From the NCBI RefSeq assembly GCF_003046795.1, contig NZ_PZKN01000020.1, positions 22,634-86,633 on the forward strand: 64,000 nt of DNA, in the 5' to 3' direction. The DNA comes from Desulfonatronum sp. SC1 (GTDB taxonomy: Bacteria; Desulfobacterota; Desulfovibrionia; Desulfovibrionales; Desulfonatronaceae). The position numbers were made by a program, and so were the translations under genes. Positions within the stretch are counted from its first letter, which is position 1, and every line of letters starts with the position of its first letter. Below are positions 8,804 through 17,989 of this stretch, piece by piece. Under the pieces are notes generated by a model. That model was not told the origin of the DNA. It did not search any database and saw nothing but the letters and a program-made list of their open reading frames with translations.

Positions 8804-10126
8804 CTATTCATCCAAAAGAAGCATCAGTACGCCAGGAAAGGAAACTTTAGGTACAGGGATTGTTTCAGTGAAATGCATTAATCTTTTTCTTAAGCCGTGA
8901 GGAAAATATTCCGCTTCTATGGATGGCTTGTTAAAAAAAGAATAATCTAATGACAACATGATGCTGTTCTCTGGACGAAAATAATCTCGCCGTGCGTCAC
9001 ATCCTCTATTGCAGTAACTGCTAACAGCTATCCATTCAATGCATGCTGAAATACAGTTAACGCAGCTCGAGTAAATGTAACCTTCAGTATTATAGACATA
9101 TTCATCGCAAAGATTCCCAAAAGAGTGCCCAAATTCATGAAGTGCTACCTTTGCTGTGAGTGGCCCATTATATGTTGTCGCATAGCTTATCGCGCTATTA
9201 TAGATGTAATCCGTTCCATACTCCCTGTATCCTCCACCTGAATATATATTAGTGTTATGTATGACGATGATTTCGTCATGATAATATCCTGAAAATATAG
9301 CTGCATTCATCACTAAGTGTGTATCACAGCATAGCAGTCTGTCAATGCTATGACATCCAGGAGCGCAGCCAAGATCAGACTTCTGTTGATGAATATGTAC
9401 ATTAATATTCGACTTCAGACTAGAAAAAGGTTGGATTGAAAGTATCAGATTTTTTACTTCGCGTGCCCGAGAGGTAAATTGGTTCATTTGGCTGTCAGAA
9501 AAACCACTAGAAAGAATCAGAATATTGAATCCAGTAGGGCTTGGGAAAGTGTTGCTGTTTTGAAAGAGACGAGGTGTGCTTTTTTCGTATTGCTGGTGTA
9601 ATGGGGCCAGGCTCCTGGACTTTACAGGAGTATCTATATCGCCAAGAATGATGGAAACTTGGGTTGCTTTTTCAAAGTAAGGTGCAACAACGACGGTCTG
9701 TATGCGCTCTGGCTTAATTATCGATGGTGAGTTGTCGGGTGGGTGGCCAGGGGGCAACGGAGGGATGGTTTGATAAGCGGGAAAAATTAAGGGTTCACTA
9801 AACAGCACTTCCCCTTTGGCATTGGAAATTACAAGTACAGGCCCAGCTTGCCTTGAAGGTATCTCGGACGAGGAGGGAGGCCCAAGCTGGGTGGAAACTT
9901 TTTTTCTTGGAAGGCTTCCGGGCTGTAACTCTAGAGCGTCTATTTCATAGTCATCAATGGTTTGGGAAATAGAGATGACTGCCACGAAACCTGATTGTTC
10001 GTGGAAAACCGAATGCTCATTATTGACATCAATTGAACTCAATGCGTGAGCAGGATGGGCGGCCAGGAAGATGGCAAATGTCAAGGAGAAAACAAGAGCC
10101 AAAAAAATGAAGAAAACGTATTTCAT
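8804..10126 (-). CDS. secreted M64-family (IgA peptidase-like) zinc metallopeptidase with SFPGVLMLLLDE C-terminus
   Basis: The 440-aa protein has a signal peptide (MKYVFFIFLALVFSLTFAIF...AHA), a beta-rich N-terminal third and an M64 catalytic domain. The family signature FNILILSSGFSDSQMNQF precedes the zinc site HEFGHSFGNLCDEY, with ligands His330 and His334, catalytic Glu331 and the downstream DEY. A cluster of cysteines (CVNCISACIEW, YCNRGCDARRDYF) follows the zinc site and may form disulfides, consistent with extracellular location. M64 peptidases are typically secreted endopeptidases. The protein ends in SFPGVLMLLLDE, matching the ends of the SGNH and delta-60 proteins nearby. The ribosome site before ATG 10126 is weak. 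Confidence 0.85.
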   Translation of the reverse strand: MKYVFFIFLALVFSLTFAIFLAAHPAHALSSIDVNNEHSVFHEQSGFVAVISISQTIDDYEIDALELQPGSLPRKKVSTQLGPPSSSEIPSRQAGPVLVISNAKGEVLFSEPLIFPAYQTIPPLPPGHPPDNSPSIIKPERIQTVVVAPYFEKATQVSIILGDIDTPVKSRSLAPLHQQYEKSTPRLFQNSNTFPSPTGFNILILSSGFSDSQMNQFTSRAREVKNLILSIQPFSSLKSNINVHIHQQKSDLGCAPGCHSIDRLLCCDTHLVMNAAIFSGYYHDEIIVIHNTNIYSGGGYREYGTDYIYNSAISYATTYNGPLTAKVALHEFGHSFGNLCDEYVYNTEGYIYSSCVNCISACIEWIAVSSYCNRGCDARRDYFRPENSIMLSLDYSFFNKPSIEAEYFPHGLRKRLMHFTETIPVPKVSFPGVLMLLLDE

Positions 10127-10897
10127 GGGTGGTTTCCACGGACAGAAAATGCTGCTTCCCCGGCAAAAGGTGCTTGCGTCCTTGCGACCTGCTGGTTTCC
10201 ATTCCTCATCCGCGGCGCAGCAGTGAATTCAGATTATTAAAGCGGGAAGGTGTATCTTCACCAATTCCAAGGTTGTCAGACCTGCGAAACCGTCTGCGGC
10301 TCTTTTTTGAATAAGACTTCATCCTTATAATCCGATCTTCCATAATCCTTTTCCGGATCAATATCAACAAGAAGGCAATACGGGTCACAAACGTGGGCGT
10401 TCTGGCATGCGGCAATCACGGTCAGTCCCTTCTCTGCCGCATGGGAAGCATATCCAGGACGAAAATAACACCCCCCATTGAGATTTTAACCCACTGTGAG
10501 CGGACCATGCCGAAGGAAGCGATCTTGCCGTGCCATTTGCCATCATTAAAAGGCAAACAGGCTTTTGCCGCCATTCTCCAGGGCATTGTGGGCGAACATG
10601 AGCCAGTCACGTCCAAGCCAGGCATCCTGTGCCACATAGACGACCATATTGATTGGGATATCGCTACCAAGGCTGCGAACCGGAGCTGTATCCCAACACA
10701 TAGGACACGCATCAACCAAGATGACACTGGACCAGTATGGGCATGTAATGGCAGATGCCAAGAAACGAGCAATAGAGCGATTACCCAGCTTGAATGAGCT
10801 GGTATGACAAGGGAAACCAAAAAAATGGGAGGTTGACCAAGAGGTTGACCAAACAAAAAAGGGGTTAGATCGTGTTGATCTAACCCCTTGATTTTCT
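10127..10897. other. 770-bp region without a supported gene
   Basis: Both strands have open frames here, but none has a good ribosome site, family motif or consistent coding character. Minus-strand frames between 10422 and 10800 contain protein-like stretches in two different frames (for example AQDAWLGRDWLMFAHNAL), which could be a frameshifted remnant. Its position just downstream of a tRNA gene would suit an old integration site, but I see no integrase or duplicated tRNA end. Confidence 0.4.
10855..10887 (-). terminator. intrinsic terminator of tRNA-Ala
   Basis: A perfect 11-bp stem (10861-10871 with 10877-10887), 5-nt loop, is followed on the minus strand by six T residues (10860-10855). 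It starts 11 nt after the tRNA CCA end. Confidence 0.85.
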
Positions 10898-10973
<76 letters not shown>

Positions 10974-11055
10974 GTGCGAAGAGACGGAATCTATTCAAAT
11001 GGCCGCGGATGTCAAGTGGGTTGAAAGATTTTTTTCCGGGCCGTTGACCAATGGA

Positions 11056-11670
11056 TTACGGCTTGGACAGTTTCGTCGCGATTTCAGCGACATGGCGTCC
11101 TTGGAAGCGCGCACCTTCCAGTTCGTTTTCGCTGGGCATGCGTTCGCCCTGACCGCCGGCGATGGTGGAGATACCGTAGGGGGAACCGCCGGTGATTTCA
11201 TCCATGCGCATCTGGCCCTGAAAGGAATAGGGCAGGCCGACCACCACCATGCCCTGGTGCATCAGGAAGGGGATGAAGGTCAGGATGGTGGATTCCTGGC
11301 CGCCGTGCTGGGTGGCGGAGCTGGTGAACACGCTGCCGGTTTTGCCGATCAGCTTGCCTCCGGCCCAGAGCCCGCCGGTGGCGTCCAGGAACTGGCGCAT
11401 CTGGCCGCACATATTCCCAAACCGGGTCGGGGTGCCGAAGATGATCGCATCGGCTTCGGCCAGCTCGTCCACGGTGCAGACCGGGACCGTCGAGAGTTTC
11501 TTTTGGGCGTCCAAAGCGCCCATCTTGGCAAGCACCTCTTCGGAGAGCGTTTCCGGAACCCGACGCAGTTCAACCGTCGCGCCGGTCACCTGTCCGACTC
11601 CCTGGGCCATGGCCTCGGCCAGGGTGTGAATGTGTCCGTACATCGAATAGTAGACGACAAGGGCTTTCAT
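11056..11670 (-). CDS. wrbA: NAD(P)H:quinone oxidoreductase, flavodoxin-like WrbA
   Basis: WrbA is a soluble FMN enzyme that transfers two electrons from NAD(P)H to quinones and protects against one-electron redox cycling. The 204-aa product has the flavodoxin FMN loop ([18 protein letters not shown]), the WrbA-type segments [24 protein letters not shown] and [12 protein letters not shown], and the C-terminal [20 protein letters not shown]. It is full length. AAAGGAGTCCACC precedes ATG 11670. It lies 68 bp after the TrmO/aldolase gene on the same strand and may be part of that operon. Confidence 0.95.
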   Translation of the reverse strand: MKALVVYYSMYGHIHTLAEAMAQGVGQVTGATVELRRVPETLSEEVLAKMGALDAQKKLSTVPVCTVDELAEADAIIFGTPTRFGNMCGQMRQFLDATGGLWAGGKLIGKTGSVFTSSATQHGGQESTILTFIPFLMHQGMVVVGLPYSFQGQMRMDEITGGSPYGISTIAGGQGERMPSENELEGARFQGRHVAEIATKLSKP

Positions 11671-11738
11671 GGTGGACTCCTTTGAGCTTGAATGTTCGGA
11701 CAAACGGATTTTGATGTTCGCGATTCCGGCCTGGGAAG

Positions 11739-12776
11739 TCAACTTCCGTCCGCCATGCACCGATGCATCATATCGATCCGGGCCAGGCTTTCCAGTTCCT
11801 CGGCCAGGGCCAGGGCTTCATCCAGGTCCCGGCCCCAGCAGACCAGGCCATGCCGCTCCATGAACAGGGCCGGATAGGCCATGGCCGCCCGGCCCACCTG
11901 TTTGGCCAGGGCCTCGCATCCGGGTTGCAGCGCGGGCAGGCGGATCATCTTCCGGGACCAGACATCCGCCTCGAAAAGCGTCGACTCCAGCAGGTCGCCT
12001 CCGGGTTTGGCCAGGCTCAGGGCCAGCAAATGGGGCGGATGCACATGCAATATCGCCTGGGTCTTGGACTGGGACGCATATACGGCCCGGTGCAGGGCCG
12101 CCTCGGTGGAGGGCCGCCCCGGTCCGGCGGACGCTCCGGAAGCCAGATCGACCAGGGCCAGATCGCCGGGGCGCAGCCGTCCCTTGGCGCTCCCGGAAAC
12201 CGTGATGATCATGGCATCACCCTGGCGCAGACTGATGTTCCCGTTGAGCCCGGCCATCAACCCGCGCTGCCAAGCCCGGTTCCCGGTTTCGCGGATCATC
12301 CCGGCCTCCCGGGCGCTGATCCGCGGTCCCCAGGGCAGGCCGTAGGGCGTCCCCTCTCCTCGCCCCTTGGACAGGACCGGCTTGATGTCCACAACCGGGG
12401 TGCCCTCCACGGCTTCCAAGGGAAAGACGTCCAGACTCCCCTGTTCCGCATCCAGTCCGACGATCCGGACCTGGTGCAGGCCGATGGGATTGGGGCGATG
12501 GGGCGAGCGCAGGGCGAAGACGCCTTGCAAGGGGTTGTCCGGATTGCCCCGGGCTCTGGCGGTCAGGCGGTCCCGTTCGGCCAGATGCATCCAGGTGAAC
12601 ACCAGGATCTCCGCGCCAGGAGCCAGGCCATCCAAAGCCCCTCGAAACGCGGCGTCGACCTCTATCCGGGCTGTGGGGCCGTTTTCCTGGCCCTGCTTGG
12701 GGCAGTCTTCCAGACGTTTGAGCGACGAACGTACCACGCCGACGGGAGCCAGGGTCAAAGACAAGTTCAGGTCCAT
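11739..12776 (-). CDS. fusion of TrmO-like (TsaA) tRNA methyltransferase and class II aldolase
   Basis: The 345-aa protein joins two unrelated domains. Residues about 8-135 match the TrmO/TsaA fold (VGVVRSSL, then [21 protein letters not shown]), which uses S-adenosylmethionine to methylate t6A37 in tRNA. Residues about 150-345 match class II aldolase/adducin proteins: NGNISLR phosphate-binding loop, [14 protein letters not shown], zinc ligands in HVHPPH, and the C-terminal ERHGLVCWG. Aldolases of this class include enzymes that salvage 5-deoxy sugars left over from S-adenosylmethionine use, which would link the two halves, but that is inference. The gene starts 2 nt after the stop of the sigma-54 activator gene, so translation is probably coupled. 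Confidence 0.85.
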   Translation of the reverse strand: MDLNLSLTLAPVGVVRSSLKRLEDCPKQGQENGPTARIEVDAAFRGALDGLAPGAEILVFTWMHLAERDRLTARARGNPDNPLQGVFALRSPHRPNPIGLHQVRIVGLDAEQGSLDVFPLEAVEGTPVVDIKPVLSKGRGEGTPYGLPWGPRISAREAGMIRETGNRAWQRGLMAGLNGNISLRQGDAMIITVSGSAKGRLRPGDLALVDLASGASAGPGRPSTEAALHRAVYASQSKTQAILHVHPPHLLALSLAKPGGDLLESTLFEADVWSRKMIRLPALQPGCEALAKQVGRAAMAYPALFMERHGLVCWGRDLDEALALAEELESLARIDMMHRCMADGS

Positions 12777-12778
12777 GG

Positions 12779-14233
12779 CTACACCTGGATCACGGTTTTC
12801 ATGTCGATCCCGTACTTGCGCATCCGGTTGAACACGGTGACCCGGTTGATGCCCAGGATACGCGCGGCCTCGGACTTGTTGCCGCCCGCACGGCGCAAGG
12901 CCTCCACCAGTTGCGTCTTCTGATCGTTTTCCGCGGGACAGGAGGCCGAGACGACGGATTCCGTCGGGCCCTTGGTGGGGACCGGCACCTGGATGTCCAC
13001 GGGCAGGTGCTCCGGCTCGATCTGCCCGTGGTCGGCCAGCACAAAGGCGTACTCCAGGGCGCTTTTCAGTTCGCGGACGTTGCCGGGCCAGGAATAACTC
13101 ATGAACATGCCCAGGGTCATGGGGCTCAGCCCCTTGATATTTTTTTCGCTTTTGGCCCGCAGTCGCTGAATGAAAAAATCCGCCAGCAACGGGATGTCGT
13201 CCCGGCGCTCGCGCAGCGAAGGCAGACGAATGGGAACGACGTTGATCCGGTAGAACAGGTCCTCGCGGAACAGGCCTTCGGAAATCAACTTCGGAAGGTA
13301 TTTGTTGGTGGCGGTGATGATCCGCACATCCACGGAGAGCTGCCGGTTGTCACCCACCCGCTCGAAAGTCTTGGTTTCCAGAACGCGCAGCAGCTTGACC
13401 TGGACGGACATGGGCAGGTCGCCGATCTCGTCCAGAAAAATATCCCCGCCGTTGGCCGCCTCGAACCGCCCCTGACGGTGCCGGAACGCTCCGGTAAACG
13501 CCCCTTTGACGTGACCGAACAGCTCGCTTTCCAACAAGGACTCGTTCAGGGCCGCGCAGTTGAACTGCACGAAAGGCTCCTCGGATCGCGGCCCCAGGTC
13601 GTGGATGGCCCTGGCCACGAGTTCCTTGCCCGTCCCGGACTCGCCGCAGATGAACACCGGCGCGTCGCTCTGGGCGGCCTTTTCGATCAATCGGAAAATT
13701 TTCTGCATCTTCGCTGAACGCCCGACCATGCCGTGAAAAATGGTCCGCTCGTCCAGCAGCCGGGAAAGCTGCTGGAGTTCATGCTCCTTGCGGTCCAACT
13801 CGGAAACGTCGGTCAAGGTTTCCACGGCCCCGAAGGGCTGCCCGTCGTCGTCATAAAGCACGGAAGCTGTTTTCAGGATGTGTACGTACGTGCCGTCCTT
13901 GCGCATGATGTGACATTTTTTGCGGACAAACTCTCTCTTTTCAAACAACTTGCACCAGGCATGGTGGGCGTCGGAGCGAACGCGCTTGCAGGCGTCGCAA
14001 TTGAAAATCGCGCAGGAGGAGCCGATCAGTTCCTCGCGGGAATAGCCGGTGATGTCTTCCAGGGCTTTGTTGGCCATCTTGATGGTTCCGTTGGCGTCCA
14101 CCAGCAACAATCCCTCCTGCATGACCTCAAGGATCTGCCGCCAGTGCGCGTCAAACGGAGGAAAAAGTCCGGCTTGGCCCTGCCCTGGGCTTCCAGACTG
14201 AAAGGTCTTCTCAAATAGCTTTGCCGGTTGCAT
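12779..14233 (-). CDS. sigma-54-dependent transcriptional activator with PAS sensor domain
   Basis: The protein (484 aa from ATG 14233; an upstream ATG at 14263 adds 10 residues) has a PAS domain at about 35-150 containing a cysteine-rich stretch (SSCAIFNCDACKRV), an AAA+ domain at about 165-390, and a C-terminal Fis-type helix-turn-helix (NKSEAARILGINRVTVFNRM). The AAA+ domain has Walker A GESGTGKE, the sigma-54 contact loop GAFTGA and Walker B DIFLDEIGD. GGAGA just before 14233 favours that start. It is divergent from the respiratory reductase operon that has a -24/-12 promoter, so it very likely activates that operon. The clustered PAS cysteines suggest a redox, metal or sulfur signal; this is inference. 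Confidence 0.92.
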   Translation of the reverse strand: MQPAKLFEKTFQSGSPGQGQAGLFPPFDAHWRQILEVMQEGLLLVDANGTIKMANKALEDITGYSREELIGSSCAIFNCDACKRVRSDAHHAWCKLFEKREFVRKKCHIMRKDGTYVHILKTASVLYDDDGQPFGAVETLTDVSELDRKEHELQQLSRLLDERTIFHGMVGRSAKMQKIFRLIEKAAQSDAPVFICGESGTGKELVARAIHDLGPRSEEPFVQFNCAALNESLLESELFGHVKGAFTGAFRHRQGRFEAANGGDIFLDEIGDLPMSVQVKLLRVLETKTFERVGDNRQLSVDVRIITATNKYLPKLISEGLFREDLFYRINVVPIRLPSLRERRDDIPLLADFFIQRLRAKSEKNIKGLSPMTLGMFMSYSWPGNVRELKSALEYAFVLADHGQIEPEHLPVDIQVPVPTKGPTESVVSASCPAENDQKTQLVEALRRAGGNKSEAARILGINRVTVFNRMRKYGIDMKTVIQV

Positions 14234-14299
14234 TATCTCTCCAAGATCGTGTACCGTTTCCATAAGACTGAAAAGAACAATGTCTCGCCTTGCGGCTAT

Positions 14300-14314
14300 T
14301 CATCACCATGATGA
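14300..14314. promoter_or_regulatory. candidate activator-binding dyad
   Basis: A perfect dyad (TCATCA-3 nt-TGATGA) lies about 135 bp upstream of the -24/-12 promoter, the usual range for upstream activating sites of sigma-54 activators, and between the activator gene and its presumed target operon. Only one copy is seen, so support is limited. Confidence 0.35.
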
Positions 14315-14434
14315 ACATGATTAAACACCTGTCAATGCAAAACAAGCCCCTCGGGTTGCCCAGCAAGGGCGAAAACCAGGAGGTCGAAAAATAAAACATA
14401 TACCATTCAAAAGCTTATGGCAACACGGCATTGA

Positions 14435-14452
14435 TTGGCACACATCCTGCTT
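14435..14452 (+). promoter_or_regulatory. sigma-54 (-24/-12) promoter of the reductase operon
   Basis: TTGGCACACATCCTGCTT has the invariant GG (14437-14438) and GC (14449-14450) separated by exactly 10 nt, as sigma-54 RNA polymerase requires. Transcription would start near 14461, 58 nt before the cytochrome c start codon. A PAS-type sigma-54 activator gene lies divergently upstream. Confidence 0.8.
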
Positions 14453-14518
14453 ATTCGGGAAGAACAAGCGAACGACAAACGTCATTAACCGAAATCATAT
14501 AACTAAAAGGAGACGGAC

Positions 14519-14863
14519 ATGAGAAAGCAAACACTGATGGGCATCGGCGTCGCGGTGATCCTGGCATCCTACATCGGCATTTCCGTGGCCGCCGAAGCGG
14601 GTAACGCCCGGAAAGGCCGGTTCCTGTTTCGCCAGGAGTGTCGCCCCTGTCACATGGAAAACCCGGTGGGCGCGGTTCCCGCTGAATACCTTGGCCCGGA
14701 CTCCAAGACCCAGGCCGAATGGAAAGAGGTTTTCGAGGCTTGGCAGGATCTGCCCTGTGTTGAGCACTGGGGCGAGAAGCTTGAGGACCAGGATCGCCTG
14801 GACATCTATCAGTACTTGCATGACGGAGCCCAGGACTCTCCGACTCCGGCCAAGTGCGGCTAG
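14519..14863 (+). CDS. periplasmic monoheme c-type cytochrome
   Basis: The 114-aa precursor has a signal peptide (TLMGIGVAVILASYIGISVA) and one heme-binding motif, C41-R-P-C44-H45, followed by a small class I-like cytochrome fold. It is exported and would shuttle electrons to or from the membrane reductase encoded downstream. AAAGGAGACGG precedes ATG 14519. It is the first gene after the -24/-12 promoter and lies 142 bp before the molybdopterin subunit gene. Confidence 0.88.
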   Translation: MRKQTLMGIGVAVILASYIGISVAAEAGNARKGRFLFRQECRPCHMENPVGAVPAEYLGPDSKTQAEWKEVFEAWQDLPCVEHWGEKLEDQDRLDIYQYLHDGAQDSPTPAKCG

Positions 14864-15005
14864 CAGCCCGTTACTTCCCTCAAAAGAATCAAGAAACCAA
14901 TGGTAAGCCGATCCTCCGGCTTGTGAACCGAAAATAGACTCCGGATTGACCTGGGTCCGGCGAACCTCGCCGAACCCAGGCCCGGTCCGAATGAGGGAGC
15001 CTGGC

Positions 15006-17198
15006 ATGGACGAGACGACGAAAACACTTTCCCGACGCAATTTCCTGCGGGCATCCGCGGCGGCCATGACCGCCGCGACCGGGGTCCCGGCCCTCAAAGG
15101 TCTGGTATCCACGGGGCACGCCGCGGCTCCAGCTGTCCAGGCCGGGCCGATCTCCGATCACTACACGGCCTGCGATATGTGTTTCAATCGGTGCGGGATG
15201 ATCGCCAGGGTCCAGAACGGCCGGGTGATCAAGCTGGACCCCAACCCGAAATTTTTGAAATCCAGGGGCATGCTCTGCGCACGGGGCAACGCGGCCACGG
15301 CGCACATCTACGACCCGGACCGGCTCAAGCACCCCCTGCTCCGCAAGGGGGCCCGGGGCGAAGGCAAGTGGCAGCGCATCTCCTGGGACCAGGCCCTGGA
15401 CCACATCGCCGAGCAATTCGAGCGCATCGCCGACAAGTATACCCGCTGCGGAGTCATGTTCTCCCCGGGATCGGACATGCAGTCCCAGTTCCTGATCCGC
15501 TTTGCCGAGGTCTTCGGCTCCTACAACATCACTTCCCACGAAACCCTGTGCCTGCTCAGCAACCATCGGGCCTACCTGGACACCTTCGGCGAGACCCCCT
15601 ACCCCGACGTGCTCTATACCAAATACATCATCGTCGCCGGGGCCAACCCCTACGAAGCCATCATCACCCCGGACACCATCGACCTAATGGAAGCCCGCAA
15701 GAACGGCTGCAAAATGGTCGTCCTGGACCCGCGCTACACCAAGACCGCGGCCCTGGCCGACGAATGGTATCCCATCCGTCCGCACACGGACATGGCCTTT
15801 TTTCTGGCTCTGGCCCACGTGATCATTCACGAGGGGCTGTATGACCGGGAGTTTGCGGACGAAATGCTCTTCGGCCTGGACGAGTTGCGCGAACATGTCC
15901 GCAAATACACTCCGGAATGGGCTGCCGGGGAAACCGGCATCCCAGCTGAGGACATCCGGCGCATTGCCCGGGAACTCGCCGCCGCGGCCCCCACGGCCAT
16001 GGTCTACACCGGCCGGCGGACCTCGGACTACGAGGACTCTTCCCAGATTCGACGCTCCATGGCCATTGTCAACGCCCTGCTGGCCAACTGGGACCGGCCC
16101 GGCGGAATCCTGGCTTCAAGGGAGGTGGGCGTTCGCGCCCCGTACTTCGATATCCCCTGGTACGACGACAACCCTGACGACCGCATCGATCACGGCATGG
16201 CTCCGGGCCTGATCCATCACGAAGGCTCGTTCAAGCTGATGCGCGACGCGATCATCAAGGAAGAGCCCTATCCCATCAAAGGCTGGTTCACCTTCAAGAC
16301 CAACTTCATGCAGACCGCGGCCAACCGGAACAAGACCATCGAGATGCTCGACCATCTGGATTTCATCGTCAACGCGGACATCGCCATGAGCGACACGGCT
16401 TGGTATTCGGACCTGCTCCTGCCCTCCCCCAGCTTTCTGGAGCGCAACGACCCGGTCTCTGCCCTGCAGGGCTCATCGGCCTGCGCCTGCGCCATCTGGC
16501 GCGACGCAGTGGTTCCGGCGATGTACGAGTCCCGGGACATGCGCTACATCTGTACGGAACTGTCCAAGCGTTTGGGCTTCCCGGAGACCTTCGACTTCAC
16601 CATCGACCAGTACCGGGAATGGCAGTTGGCCAGCATCCCCGAGGCGGCTCAGGCCATCAGGGAAGACGGAGTCTACTACAACCCGAGCAAGGTATACGGC
16701 ATCTACTTCGACGTGCCCTTGAAGACCCAGGCCCAGAAGATCGAACTCTACAACCAGCGCTACGCCAACATGGGGCTGGACCCCATGCCGACCTACAAGC
16801 CGCCGCGCCAAGAAGAGGGCAAACTCCGGCTGGTGGTAGGCCGTACGGCCTTCTTCACCCACAGCAACACCAACAACGCTCTGCTCATCGAGTTCGAAGA
16901 GGAAAACACCCTTTGGATTCACCCCAAGACCGCCGAGGGCATGGGCTTTCGCGACGGGGAGCGGGTCTTTGTAACCAGCGATGCGGCTCGGGTGGAACTG
17001 GCCCTGAAATTCTTCGAGGGCATTGAGAAAGAAACCGTGTACATGACCACCGGATTCGGGGCGCTCTCCCCCGGCCAGCGCCTGGTCCACAACCGGGGAG
17101 CCAGCATTGCCGAGGTCCTGGAAGATCACGTGGACTACATCTCCGGAAACATGGCCATGCATGAGACCTTTGTAACCGTGAGCAGGAAGGTGGGCTGA
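15006..17198 (+). CDS. molybdopterin oxidoreductase catalytic subunit, polysulfide/thiosulfate reductase (PsrA/PhsA) type
   Basis: The 730-aa protein has a Tat signal (SRRNFLRAS), so it is exported folded to the periplasm. An N-terminal [4Fe-4S] site follows (Cys56, Cys59, Cys63, Cys91; CDMCFNRC ... GMLCARGN), then bis-MGD binding domains. Cys in SHETLCLLS sits where the molybdenum ligand is expected. Overall pattern and length fit the DMSO reductase branch that includes PsrA, PhsA and related sulfur, tetrathionate and arsenate enzymes. Downstream rhodaneses favour a sulfur substrate such as polysulfide or thiosulfate, but sequence reading alone cannot fix it. GAGGGAG precedes ATG 15006. Its stop overlaps the next start by one base. 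Confidence 0.9.
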   Translation: MDETTKTLSRRNFLRASAAAMTAATGVPALKGLVSTGHAAAPAVQAGPISDHYTACDMCFNRCGMIARVQNGRVIKLDPNPKFLKSRGMLCARGNAATAHIYDPDRLKHPLLRKGARGEGKWQRISWDQALDHIAEQFERIADKYTRCGVMFSPGSDMQSQFLIRFAEVFGSYNITSHETLCLLSNHRAYLDTFGETPYPDVLYTKYIIVAGANPYEAIITPDTIDLMEARKNGCKMVVLDPRYTKTAALADEWYPIRPHTDMAFFLALAHVIIHEGLYDREFADEMLFGLDELREHVRKYTPEWAAGETGIPAEDIRRIARELAAAAPTAMVYTGRRTSDYEDSSQIRRSMAIVNALLANWDRPGGILASREVGVRAPYFDIPWYDDNPDDRIDHGMAPGLIHHEGSFKLMRDAIIKEEPYPIKGWFTFKTNFMQTAANRNKTIEMLDHLDFIVNADIAMSDTAWYSDLLLPSPSFLERNDPVSALQGSSACACAIWRDAVVPAMYESRDMRYICTELSKRLGFPETFDFTIDQYREWQLASIPEAAQAIREDGVYYNPSKVYGIYFDVPLKTQAQKIELYNQRYANMGLDPMPTYKPPRQEEGKLRLVVGRTAFFTHSNTNNALLIEFEEENTLWIHPKTAEGMGFRDGERVFVTSDAARVELALKFFEGIEKETVYMTTGFGALSPGQRLVHNRGASIAEVLEDHVDYISGNMAMHETFVTVSRKVG

Positions 17199-17980
17199 TG
17201 AAAAAATACGCCATGGTCGTGGATTCTTCCGTCTGTATCGACTGCAAGGGCTGCATGGTCTCCTGCAAGGTCCAGAACAACGTGCCCAAAGGGTATTGGC
17301 GCAACTGGATCAAGCACACCACGCCGGACTTTTCCCTGGGCAAGCTGACCCGGACCCATTTTCAGCCCGGCGGGTGCATGCAGTGCGACGTACCCACCTG
17401 CGTCACGGCCTGCCCCAGCGGAGCCACGTTCAAGGACCGGGAAACCGGGATCGTCCACGTCAATGAATCCCTGTGCATCGGCTGCGGCAACTGCGTCCGG
17501 GCCTGTCCCTATGGGGCCCGGTACCGTCATCCGGAAAAGCGCGTCCCGGACAAGTGCGACTTCTGTTTCAGCGCCGGTCGCCTGGCCCGTGGCATTCCCC
17601 CGGCCTGCGTGGACACCTGTCCGACCAAGGCCCGTGTTTTTGGAGATTTGAACGATCCGGACAGCGAGGTCTCCCGGCTGCTGCGGGAAAAGCCCACGGT
17701 GCGGGTGACCAGCAAAAACATCGATACCCAGCCCAACCTGTACTATGTCACGGCCACGGAACCCGCGGACTGGCCCGGAGACGTGGAGTTTCCAGAGGCC
17801 TATTCGGTCATGGCTTCCCTGGTCAATCCGCTGGTCAAAGTCGCGGTGGGGCTGTCCGCTCTGGGCGTGGCCGGGATGTGGGCCAAGCAGGCCTTCGCGC
17901 CGGATCCACCGGACCCTGAGGACGATGAACACGGTCCGGAAGCCAAACATCCAGAACCGACAGCCTCCAAGCAGGACTAA
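17198..17980 (+). CDS. four-cluster ferredoxin subunit of the reductase (PsrB/PhsB/NrfC type)
   Basis: The 260-aa protein contains sixteen cysteines in four [4Fe-4S] motifs (CIDCKGCMVSC, CMQCDVPTCVTAC, CIGCGNCVRACPYGA, and CDFC with CVDTC), the layout of electron-transfer subunits of complex iron-sulfur molybdoenzymes. It passes electrons between the cytochrome b and the catalytic subunit. Unusually it carries a C-terminal hydrophobic segment (about 205-225, VNPLVKVAVGLSALGVAGMWA) followed by a charged tail, so it may be membrane-tethered itself. It is translationally coupled to the catalytic gene (overlap at 17198). Confidence 0.93.
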   Translation: MKKYAMVVDSSVCIDCKGCMVSCKVQNNVPKGYWRNWIKHTTPDFSLGKLTRTHFQPGGCMQCDVPTCVTACPSGATFKDRETGIVHVNESLCIGCGNCVRACPYGARYRHPEKRVPDKCDFCFSAGRLARGIPPACVDTCPTKARVFGDLNDPDSEVSRLLREKPTVRVTSKNIDTQPNLYYVTATEPADWPGDVEFPEAYSVMASLVNPLVKVAVGLSALGVAGMWAKQAFAPDPPDPEDDEHGPEAKHPEPTASKQD

Positions 17981-17989
17981 AGGTGTACC

